Positions 41,785 through 49,830 of a DNA stretch of 64,000 nucleotides are shown here, piece after piece. The DNA comes from JACQQW01 sp964520655 (GTDB lineage: Bacteria > Omnitrophota > Gorgyraeia > Zapsychrales > Fredricksoniimonadaceae). The stretch lies in contig CAZFNI010000003.1 of assembly GCA_964520655.1 (NCBI GenBank), positions 124,001 to 188,000 of the forward strand, read 5' to 3'. Numbering within the stretch: position 1 is the stretch's first letter; each line of letters opens with the position of its first letter. The translations under genes and the position numbers were made by a program. The notes under the pieces were generated by a model, which saw only the letters and a program-made list of their open reading frames with translations, did not search any database and had not been told where the DNA came from.

Positions 41785-44325
41785 ATGAAAAGAATTATAT
41801 CTATATATGTGCTTGCCTGTTTTTTAGTGACAGGCCAGATGGTAGCATTGCCTGTTTATGCTCAAGAATTGGTATTGCCTGTTCCTGGTACCATGATCAA
41901 ATTAAGTCCTGTATTTAATCCTCCGGTATTGAAAGGTATTAAAGTTAATCCTGAGAATCCATTCAAATTTGATTTCGTCTTAGACCAAGGATCAAATAAT
42001 CAAACCAAATCAAACGTAACCGCAGAGTCAACCAAGTTAATTAAATATTTCCTCGCTGCTTTAACCATTCCTGAAAAAGATTTATGGGTGAATTTAAGCC
42101 CTTATGAAAAAGACCGCATTGTACCTGAGAGTTTTGGAAAAACAGAAATGGGCAGAGATCTTTTAGCTCAAGATTATATTCTCAAGCAAATCACAGCATC
42201 GCTCATTTATCCTGAAGATGAAATAGGTAAAAATTTTTGGAAACGCATTTATGAAGAAGCTGGCAAGAAATTTGGTAATGCAAAAATTTCAGTGAACACA
42301 TTTAATAAAGTCTGGATTGTTCCTGACAAAGCTGTGGTATATGAAAATGCAAAAGCGGGAACTGCATATGTGGTTGAATCTAATTTAAAGGTGATGCTTG
42401 AATCGGATTATTTATCAGCTCAAAAGCATCAAATAGAAACTAATGATATTGGAAAAAAGATCGTTCGGGAAATAGTTATGCCGCAACTTCAGAATGAAAT
42501 TAATCATGGCCAAAATTTTGCTCAGTTGCGCCAAGTCTATAGTTCACTGATATTGGCCACATGGTATAAGAAAAAGATCAAAGATAGTCTTCTTACTCAG
42601 GTGTATGCAGATAGAAATAAAGTAATAGGTGTTAATGTTGAACACTCTCAAGAAGCACAGGAGATTTATGCGCGTTACTTAGAAGCTTTCAAAAAGGGTG
42701 TTTACAATTACATAAAAGAAGAGCGAGACCCTGATACTCAGAAGATGATTCCAAGAAAGTATTTTTCTGGAGGAGTTGATCTTGCAATGAATGCAACCAG
42801 TTTAGGTGCCCAAGAATTAACCACAGTTTCAAGTATACCCTCATTTCAACTAGAGAAAAAAAATTTAATGGTTATTTCTTGTAAATTTGATGAAGCAATG
42901 ACGGCTAGGCAACTGATACCTCCAGTAGATGACAATGATGTGTCCTTTTCAACTGATGGATTCAAGGAAATTCTTGTTGGTGGCGCCAATAGATGGTCAT
43001 CTTTCAAGAATGAAGTGGGGGAAGCAAGCGATTGGCCTGAATCGACTAAGACAATTGATGTCAATGGAAGAAAGTTTGTATTGGTACGTAAGCTTTCAGT
43101 AAAAAGGCCGGTATTTACTTTAGATCGTAATCAGTTTAAAGAGTTAGCCACATTAAAGGGATGGAAATCACAAGACACAATACTCTCTGAAGTTGGTGAT
43201 CAGGATGTGTCATTTTCAAGAGAGGGATTTGCTGCTCTTGTTAATCCTGAGAAAGTGTTGCGATCTCTCAAAAATGAAATCGGAGAAGCGCAAGATTGGC
43301 CGCAGCTAACAAAAATAATGATCGTGGGGACAAGAAAATTTGTATTGGTTCGCAAGCTATCTGGAAAGAAAGTTGTATTTACATTGAATAAAGTAGAATT
43401 TGACGAGCTGGTGAAATTAAAAGGGTGGGAATTAAAAGAAACAAGAAATTCTCGACTTAAAGAAAGGCTAGATAAATCAGCGCAACGCCAAGCGAATAGG
43501 TCTTTGTTGCCGGACATTCATGTGAATGATGTATCTATATCAAAATCTGGGTTTGAGAAGTTTCTCGTTAATCCTTATAGGATATTAAAATTATTTTATG
43601 ATGAAATAGGGGAAGCGAACGATTGGCCGGAACCGACTAAAACAATTGAAGTGGGTGGAAGGAAATTTGTTTTTAAACGTAAATGGAATGTGAACAGAAT
43701 TGTATTTGTCTTGAGCAAAGAAGATTTTATAGAGTTTTCTAAATTAAAGAAATGGCCATTAATAGATGATAATCTTCCTGTAATTACTGATGAAGATGTT
43801 TCTTTTTCAAGTTCTACTTTTGAGGAGAGATTCTCTAATGCGGATTTTATATGGAAGGAATTTGGGTTGCAATATCGTATTCAAAAAGAAGATGCACGAA
43901 CTTGGACGGAGCCAACAAAAGTTATTGATGTTAGTGGCAGAAAGTTTGTGTTAGTGCGTAAAAACTCTGAATCTGGCGCGGTATTTACATTAAATAAGAA
44001 AGAATTTAATGAATTAGTTAAATTAAAAGGATGGAAGTCAAAAGTATTCTTGGAAGTTGATGATCAGGATGTGCTTTTTACTACAGACGGATTTGGGGTA
44101 TTTTTTACCAATCCGTATCAAAAGCTCAAAGCTATCAAGGATGAAATAGGAGAACCAGAAGATTGGCTGGCATCGACTAAAACAATTGAAGTTAAGGGTA
44201 AGAAATTTGTTTTGGTGAAGAAAAAGTCTGGAAAAAAACCAGTAGTAACTTTAGAAATAGAACAATTTAAGGTATTTGTTGGATTGAAAAATCTTATTTT
44301 TGATAAATATTTGTTACCCGTGGTG
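41785..44325 (+). CDS. Giant secreted modular protein, N-terminal part, cut by an assembly gap
   Basis: ATG at 41785 gives a clean signal peptide (MKRIISIYVLACFLVTGQMVA, cleavage after VYA at ~26); the TTG nine bases upstream is less likely. Residues ~27-375 are a domain (ELVLPVPGTMIKLSPVF, NPFKFDFVLDQG, YFSGGVDLAMNA) that I associate with Omnitrophota giant proteins. From ~381 on come five ~90-residue repeats, each opening DVSFS-type and containing DWPEPTKTIEVGGRKFVLVRK-like cores. The frame runs into the N gap. The continuation at 44349 carries two more repeats, so both belong to one gene of over 2,250 codons. The DNA is A/T-rich compared with its flanks. Confidence 0.8.
42928..44325 (+). 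repeat. Five tandem ~270-bp protein-coding repeats
   Basis: Units begin near 42928, 43195, 43516, 43789 and 44059. The shared features are DVSFS at the start, a EIGEA-DW stretch in the middle, PTKTIEV-GRKFVLVRK, then VFTLNK-EF-EL-KLKGW at the end. Unit 2 has an extra ~17-residue charged linker. The repeats differ at many positions, so they are old rather than recently amplified. I do not recognise the fold. Confidence 0.85.
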
Positions 44326-44335
44326 NNNNNNNNNN
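44326..44335. other. Assembly gap (10 N)
   Basis: Ten N inside the repeat array of the giant gene. The frame differs on the two sides and a stop (TAG, 44346-44348) lies in the downstream frame just after the gap, so bases next to the gap may be unreliable. Collapse of repeats is a likely cause. Confidence 0.98.
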
Positions 44336-44348
44336 TTTAATTTCTTAG

Positions 44349-47300
44349 GTTTTATCGAGAAGCCTCTGTAATGATTTTATTTTTGTATCTGCTAAGTTTA
44401 AGGAGCGGTTTATAAATGCAAAGCCTATATGGGAAGAATTCAGTCTGAAATACGGAATCCAAATTGAAGACGCGAAGAATTGTTCTGAACCAACTAAAAC
44501 AATTGATGTTGATGGTCGGAAGTTCTTATTGGTACGTAAAATCTCTAAATATGGGGTTGTTTTTACACTAAACAAAAAGGAATTCGATGAACTAGTAAAA
44601 TTAAAAAGATGGAAATCAATAGGATGGAAAACAACATTTGTGGAGGCAGACGCTGATGATGTGGAATTTTCCAAACGTGAATTTGACCAGGTTCTTATTA
44701 TGGGGCAGGTTATATGGTCATCATTTCAACATGAGGTAGGAAATGCAAAAGATTGGCCTGAACCAACTAAAACAATTGAGGTCAACGGGAAGAAATTTCT
44801 TTTAGTACGTAAATTGTCGGAAAAACAGACAGTCGTATTCACATTAAAAAATGACGAATTTAAAGAATTGGCCAAATTAAAAGGTTGGAGATTAAGAGAC
44901 AGTGAAGATGTTCTTGATCAGGATCTTAATCAGGGGGCATTACGCATTGATACATCGGTACCACTCTCACAAGAAATAGAAGAATTAATTAAATCAGGTG
45001 ATTTGGTCCGATTATTTGAAATATTTGGTTCTGATAGGATGTTAAGTTTTCTCTCTCGTGTGCATCACGTTCCAATTAAAGAAATTGAAGGGCCAGTTAG
45101 AAAACACATTGATTTTTTACTTGATGAACATTCAGGTGAAGCGATAGAACCACGCCAAAGGTTTTCATTTATCAGAATGAGACATGTCCAATTTCCTCAA
45201 GAGGCGGGCAGCACATACGAAAACCTGTTGACCCAAGAGCTGATTAGGTCTGTTTATCATAACATCACCAATGATCATCATTTCCTTGAAACATTATTGA
45301 AGGAAAGCGCTAATGAAAAGAATTCGCCATTATTGCGTCGCGTTTATAAGAATATTCATGACTACTATACAGCCATTATTAATTTATCATTTAAATGGTT
45401 AAATGAAGATCGCATGCATTTGACTCTTTATGAAAAAGAAGGCATTAAATTCTTGATGGATAAAAAAAGAGCCATTTTAGCGGATGATCAGGGAACAGGA
45501 AAAACAATACAGGCCTTAATGGCAGCCATGAATATTCGCAATGGCCAGGGGGCAAAGAAGGTGTTAATCATTGCTCCACGAACCGCTAAAAAAGATGTTT
45601 GGGAAAAACAAATTAAAGAAACAATAAAAGGAGATCAAAAAGTTGTCGTCTTAGATAAAAATTCTTTGGTGAGTGATAAAAAACGTCAAGAATTGGCAGA
45701 AGCTAGGTTTGTTATCACGCATTATGACGCCATTATAGATTTAAAAGGGGAAAAGAATGCTTTAAGAGAAGAATTGCAAGGCATGGAATTTGACGTTGTT
45801 ATTGTTGATGAAGCGCATAAAATCCGTAACGAATCATTACGTACAGAAGCGGTTAAGGGTTTTGATGCTGAATATAAATTTCTACTAAGCGGAACGCCCA
45901 TTGTTGGACGCAACGTTAAGAAAATTTATCATTTACTTAATTGGTTATACCCTGAAAAATTTCCTTCTATTCAAGAATTTTTAGCTAAATATGATGGGCC
46001 TGCTGAAAAGATGCGTCAGTTAAGAGAAGATATTTCCGGATTTTTAATAAGACGACTTAAAAAAGATGTTCTTAACTTACCGACACTGCATCAAATCATT
46101 GTTCCTGTTGTATTAAATCCCGCTCATCGGGAAGCGTATGAACGTGTTCAGAATGATTTTAAGAATTGGATGTCTCATTTCGGACTTGCCCGGGAAATAA
46201 ATAAAGCCGTGTTTCTTGCTAAATTCATGCGTTGTCGTCAAGCTGCCATTGATCCCTTGCTTGTTGAAGATGTTATTGTGTTCGATGATGGAAAAATACA
46301 GTCCGTTGCAAGATTTACTGATTTAGACGTTTTATTAGATGGGAAGTATTATCGGGTCGTTAAAGACATTGTCACCGGAGAACCTTTGGAGTTGATTAAT
46401 CAGCACTCAAAAGAACGCTATGCTATTAAGAAATACCGACAGAATAAATTTGTGATGATTGGTCAGAAAAGAATTGGGATTACGACCACCCGTGATATTT
46501 CTTCTTCAAAATATGAAGAGTTAGATAAGTTGATTGAAAGAATAAAAATACAGCACCCTAATGATAAAGTGCTTGTTTTTTCTACATTTAGAGACGTTGT
46601 GAATAAAGTTGCCAGGCGTTATAGAGAACACGGAACATCTTCTCTTTTGGGAGGTTTATCCCGTACAGAAGTTAGTCGACGGATTCAAGAGTTTCATGAT
46701 GAAGATGGGCAGACAATATTTACCGTAACGGTTCAAACAGGGGGTGAATCGATTTCATTGACTCCCGCAAACCATGTTATTTTTATTAATGACCCGCTTA
46801 CTTACCAAGAGAAAAAACAAGCTATTGACCGAATTTACCGGTGGTTACAAGAAAAAGAAGTTTATGCTTACACCTTATTAGCTAATGATACATTTGATGA
46901 GCATGTTGCCTCAATTATTGCTGAAGGCAAAGTTATTACAGATCTTATTTTTGATGAAGACCCAGCAGCACGTAATTTAACGGATGAACTTATTGATAAA
47001 CTTCTTAAAAGATTCTCGTATCCACAGGAAGTGATTGATCAAATCTTAGCTTTTCGTTTTTTGTCAAAGCCTAATCAACAGGTGTTCTCGGAAGCGCCGT
47101 TAGTTGTTGAAAATAAAGGGCAATCATTGTCTGTTAATTTCCATCGTAAGAATTTTAAAGCTGTTTTAACATTGAAAAATGGTGAGAGAAAACAATTTGA
47201 TAGCTTTAATTCATTGTTAGAAGAAGCCAAAGAATTATCGCTAGAATCACAAGTTTTGCTGAAAGAGTCTTTTCAGAAACAACTGTCTTATGATATAGAC

Positions 47301-48611
47301 AACAAAATCCCTATTAAGAATACAATGTTATGGAATTTTATCCAAACGCTTATTCCTCAAATGAAACATGTGGATTATAGTGGCGTCCTTGAACAAAATA
47401 TTGAAGTAGGGATGGTGATTTTGGATCTATTAATGACGAATCCTAATATGACATTAGAAAATTTAAGTAAACATGTTGACCAATTGGCTGTGAGTAAAGC
47501 ATTAGATTTCTTAGATAGGAATAATGTATTTAAAGCTCTGTCTTTGATAGGAGTTTTGTCAACTCAATATTATTACAACGGCCAACTTCTTTCTTACGCT
47601 AAACCCATTGCTGTTTTTTATAAGGACAGAGAATTGACGTATCAAGATACAGAAATTGTTAACAAAATAGTGCCCAATAGAAAAATAAAAATTCAGGAAG
47701 GAGGGGTAAAGTTATCCAGTTTAGCGCAACAATATAGAAAATTGACTAGGGAAGAAGAGATCCGGTTGGCAATAGAAGCGCATAAGCATAATGTGGAAGC
47801 AAGTCGGGCATTATTGGAGCATAATTTGCCCCTGATTATTCAAATTACTAAATCGGTATTTAAAAAAATACAAAAAACACGGACATCGCTTCGTCTGACC
47901 GATGATGATTTAGAAGATGTGTATCAACAGGTTATACAAAAATTATATAAGGTCATGGGTCGATATGGGGTAGAAGCTGCTGAACGGACGTTTCGAGAAT
48001 TTTTTGGAGGTCTTATTGCTAAAGAAGCATCCAAACTTATTCATGAAAAAGCTAATTTAGACCAAACGGAACTGTTGACGCTTGATGAGGAAATATCGCC
48101 AGATTCAGAAGTAACACGGGTAGATATGCTGGAAGCTCCCTCTCAAGATGAAGAAGGTGAAGTAGAAAATGATGAAAGAGAATTAAAAGAAACGATCATC
48201 TATAAAAAAATGGAAGAGATATTAAAGAAAGCAGATTTTCAAGATTGGGAAATTGATATCTTTACTCAATTTGTTGAACTAGGCGGGATAGATAATGTTG
48301 TAGATACGCACGGACAGTCCAAAACATCCATTACAGATATTGTTAGTGAAGCCAAAAGTATATTAAAGAGTTCCGGAGCGTTTGGGTCTGGCAGTGATGA
48401 AGAAACAGAAGATATGGCAATGGCTTCAAAAGGTGGTATTGATTTCAACGCCGACAAAATGAATTTGCAAACACAGAATGCAGGCCAAGACATTAAATTT
48501 CAAGTTGACCCCGCGATGCTAAAACAGCTCCAAGACGCTCCAGGTTTTACGCCAGTCATTATCAATATTCAACCGGTTCATGATTTAAGGCTTTTTCTTG
48601 AGATAAAATGA
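44349..48611 (+). CDS. Giant modular protein, C-terminal part: repeats, SNF2 helicase, sigma-70-like segment, conserved tail
   Basis: Open from just after the gap. Two more repeats (44370-44900) lead to a SNF2-family ATPase: Walker A DDQGTGKT (45483-45506), DEAH (45807-45818), SGTP (45888-45899), TGGESISLT (from 46737) and a diverged motif VI, QAIDRIYRWLQ. Next, residues coded at 47748-48050 resemble sigma-70 region 2 (ASRALLEHNLPLIIQITKS, DDLEDVYQQ), and 48190-48380 has a region-4-like helix-turn-helix outline. The last 60 residues (KGGIDFNADKMNLQ onward, TPVIINIQPV) are a tail domain I link to Omnitrophota giant proteins. If secreted, an ATP-dependent DNA motor outside the cytoplasm is odd, which suggests an exported effector. 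Confidence 0.82.
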   Translation, partial: VLSRSLCNDFIFVSAKFKERFINAKPIWEEFSLKYGIQIEDAKNCSEPTKTIDVDGRKFLLVRKISKYGVVFTLNKKEFDELVKLKRWKSIGWKTTFVEADADDVEFSKREFDQVLIMGQVIWSSFQHEVGNAKDWPEPTKTIEVNGKKFLLVRKLSEKQTVVFTLKNDEFKELAKLKGWRLRDSEDVLDQDLNQGALRIDTSVPLSQEIEELIKSGDLVRLFEIFGSDRMLSFLSRVHHVPIKEIEGPVRKHIDFLLDEHSGEAIEPRQRFSFIRMRHVQFPQEAGSTYENLLTQELIRSVYHNITNDHHFLETLLKESANEKNSPLLRRVYKNIHDYYTAIINLSFKWLNEDRMHLTLYEKEGIKFLMDKKRAILADDQGTGKTIQALMAAMNIRNGQGAKKVLIIAPRTAKKDVWEKQIKETIKGDQKVVVLDKNSLVSDKKRQELAEARFVITHYDAIIDLKGEKNALREELQGMEFDVVIVDEAHKIRNESLRTEAVKGFDAEYKFLLSGTPIVGRNVKKIYHLLNWLYPEKFPSIQEFLAKYDGPAEKMRQLREDISGFLIRRLKKDVLNLPTLHQIIVPVVLNPAHREAYERVQNDFKNWMSHFGLAREINKAVFLAKFMRCRQAAIDPLLVEDVIVFDDGKIQSVARFTDLDVLLDGKYYRVVKDIVTGEPLELINQHSKERYAIKKYRQNKFVMIGQKRIGITTTRDISSSKYEELDKLIERIKIQHPNDKVLVFSTFRDVVNKVARRYREHGTSSLLGGLSRTEVSRRIQEFHDEDGQTIFTVTVQTGGESISLTPANHVIFINDPLTYQEKKQAIDRIYRWLQEKEVYAYTLLANDTFDEHVASIIAEGKVITDLIFDEDPAARNLTDELIDKLLKRFSYPQEVIDQILAFRFLSKPNQQVFSEAPLVVENKGQSLSVNFHRKNFKAVLTLKNGERKQFDSFNSLLEEAKELSLESQVLLKESFQKQLSYDIDNKIPIKNTMLWNFIQTLIPQMKHVDYSGVLEQNIEVGMVILDLLMTNPNMTLENLSKHVDQLAVSKALDFLDRNNVFKALSLIGVLSTQYYYNGQLLSYAKPIAVFYKDRELTYQDTEIVNKIVPNRKIKIQEGGVKLSSLAQQYRKLTREEEIRLAIEAHKHNVEASRALLEHNLPLIIQITKSVFKKIQKTRTSLRLTDDDLEDVYQQVIQKLYKVMGRYGVEAAERTFREFFGGLIAKEASKLIHEKANLDQTELLTLDEEISPDSEVTRVDMLEAPSQDEEGEVENDERELKETIIYKKMEEILKKADFQDWEIDIFTQFVELGGIDNVVDTHGQSKTSITDIVSEAKSILKSSGAFGSGSDEETEDMAMASKGGIDFNADKMNLQTQNAGQDIKFQVDPAMLKQLQDAPGFTPVIINIQPVHDLRLFLEIK
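44370..44900 (+). repeat. Two further ~270-bp repeats after the gap
   Basis: Unit 6 (from ~44370: FVSAKFKERFINAKPIWEEF, EPTKTIDVDGRKFLLVRK, FDELVKLKRW) is closest to unit 4 before the gap. Unit 7 (from ~44650: DADDVEFSKREFDQV, DWPEPTKTIEVNGKKFLLVRK) is closest to unit 1. They continue the same array, which ends before the helicase domain. Confidence 0.83.
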
Positions 48612-48629
48612 TAAAGAAGGAGCAGTTAT

Positions 48630-48902
48630 TTGCTCAATATTCGCAATCAAGAATCGAAAATGATTGACCGAGATGAGAATGTCGTATTTAATGGGTTAGG
48701 AAATGATTGGCAGATGAGGGTTGGAGAATATCGCAGGCAAATGCAGGAGAGTATAAAGCAGAAGGAATTAGACGCGATACAAGTGACGACGAGGAAGGGT
48801 GGCGATTATGTATCGTCTAAGTTTCGAGAACAATTTAATAAGTTGCTCCCCAATAAACGAAGCCGCGGCCGCCCACGGAAGGAATTAATTGTAAGTGTCT
48901 GA
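48630..48902 (+). CDS. Small basic protein of unknown function with AT-hook-like tail
   Basis: 90 residues from a TTG with AAGGAG at 48617-48622, seven bases upstream; the in-frame ATG at 48660 has no ribosome site. A charged helical middle (WQMRVGEYRRQMQESIKQKELDAIQ) precedes a basic end, KRSRGRPRKE, whose GRPRK core resembles an AT-hook that binds A/T-rich DNA. It lies 18 bases after the giant gene and is probably co-transcribed. A degenerate copy of its tail follows fic. No known family recognised; it may be a partner or regulator of the giant protein. Confidence 0.6.
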   Translation: MLNIRNQESKMIDRDENVVFNGLGNDWQMRVGEYRRQMQESIKQKELDAIQVTTRKGGDYVSSKFREQFNKLLPNKRSRGRPRKELIVSV

Positions 48903-48938
48903 AGAATAGCTGTTTGTGAGAAACGACACTATTTATTC
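48852..48938 (+). repeat. 87-bp direct repeat, copy 2
   Basis: Matches 41571-41657 (76 of 87 bases identical). It spans the end of the small basic ORF and 36 following bases and stops five to seven bases before the duplicated gene tail at 48943. Its position, like copy 1, is at the 3' end of an island gene. Confidence 0.85.
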
Positions 48939-48942
48939 CAAG

Positions 48943-49038
48943 TCCCCGCGCGTTTTGGATTATCCTGACGTCGCTTTTGCCGCTTTTCCGGTAGATGTAC
49001 GCAATAATCAGGATAATATCTTCGTTTTTCCCCAGTAA
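48943..49038 (+). pseudogene. Orphan 3' end of a GT-C-like membrane protein gene
   Basis: 31 codons without a start (SPRVLDYPDVAFAAFP, ending NQDNIFVFPQ, TAA at 49036) match the last residues of the gene at 38932 (APRVLDYPDVAFASFP, NSQDNIFVFP). 76 of 90 bases agree and most changes are in third codon positions, so the sequence diverged while still coding. It is the stump of a second allele or paralog, cut off by the island. The remaining 48 bases to 49086 hold only a -10-like box. Confidence 0.8.
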
Positions 49039-49069
49039 TATATTTTCTTTTCTTTAGTTTTATTTTATA

Positions 49070-49075
49070 TATAAT
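49070..49075 (+). promoter_or_regulatory. TATAAT box upstream of the tagA-like gene
   Basis: An exact TATAAT lies 11 bases before the ATG at 49087, in a very A/T-rich stretch. No good -35 box is seen at the usual distance. Transcription would begin about 49082, leaving a leader of about five bases and no ribosome site, so translation may be nearly leaderless. Confidence 0.4.
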
Positions 49076-49086
49076 AGCTTTCTCTT

Positions 49087-49830
49087 ATGCTTAACACGAT
49101 CGATCTTTTAGGCGTTAAGGTCAGCCGGGTGAATTTGTCCACGGCCAAAGACCAGATTTGCCAATGGGTTAGAGAAAAAGAGCGGGTGTATGTCTGCGTT
49201 GCGCCGGCATCCACCTTAGTTGAGGCTCGTAAAGACATACAGTACCGCGGCGTGGTCAACCATGCCGCCATGGTGACCCCGGACGGCATGCCGGTTGTCT
49301 GGCTGGCAAAGATGAAAGGCTGTCAGGATATTGCCAGGACTTACGGTCCTGACCTGATGCGTTTATTATGCCAGCAGCCGGGATTAAAACATTACTTTTT
49401 TGGGTCAACCACAGAAGTTATCCGTCGGCTGGATGAAAAGTTGAGAGCTCAGAATCCAAATATTCTGATCGTCGGGAAGCAGTCGCCGGAATATAAGCCC
49501 CAAGTGCAGATGGAAGATGAGGCGACCATCAAGGCTATCAATGACGCGCAGGCGGACATTCTTTGGGTGGGATTGGGATCACCCAAGCAGGACCTCTGGA
49601 TGTTCCTGCATCGTCCGCGGCTGAATGCCTCCGTCATCATCGGAGTTGGGGCCGCGTTTGATTTTTTATCCGGCGTAAAACCGCAGGCTCCAGGATGGAT
49701 GCAGTGCTGCGGTTTAGAGTGGTTCTTCCGCTTGTGCTGTGAACCTGGCCGGTTGTGGAAAAGATATTTAGTCGGGAATACAAAGTTTATTTATTTTGCC
49801 ATTGAGGATCTATTGAAGAAAAGATCATGA
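49087..49830 (+). CDS. WecG/TagA/CpsF-family glycosyltransferase (GT26)
   Basis: 247 residues. Family signatures: VYVCVAPASTLVEARKD, VTPDGMPVVWLAK (catalytic Asp region), YGPDLMRLLC, YFFGST, then WVGLGSPKQDLWM and VGAAFDFLSGVKPQAPGWMQ. These enzymes add the second sugar, often N-acetylmannosamine or its acid, to a lipid-linked GlcNAc. Its partner is probably the initiating transferase encoded next. It is the first gene after the island and may once have continued the operon ending at 40509. Confidence 0.92.
   Translation: MLNTIDLLGVKVSRVNLSTAKDQICQWVREKERVYVCVAPASTLVEARKDIQYRGVVNHAAMVTPDGMPVVWLAKMKGCQDIARTYGPDLMRLLCQQPGLKHYFFGSTTEVIRRLDEKLRAQNPNILIVGKQSPEYKPQVQMEDEATIKAINDAQADILWVGLGSPKQDLWMFLHRPRLNASVIIGVGAAFDFLSGVKPQAPGWMQCCGLEWFFRLCCEPGRLWKRYLVGNTKFIYFAIEDLLKKRS

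Noticed and set aside
44346..44348. TAG just after the second gap as proof of two separate genes
   Set aside because: It lies 11 bases from the N run, where assembly ends are unreliable, and the repeats continue on both sides.
42928..44900. CRISPR-like array
   Set aside because: The ~270-bp units are diverged and in one coding frame, with no short identical repeats or unique spacers.
40510..49038. Insertion sequence or integrase-driven element
   Set aside because: No transposase, integrase or terminal inverted repeats were found; only direct repeats and the duplicated gene tail support mobility.
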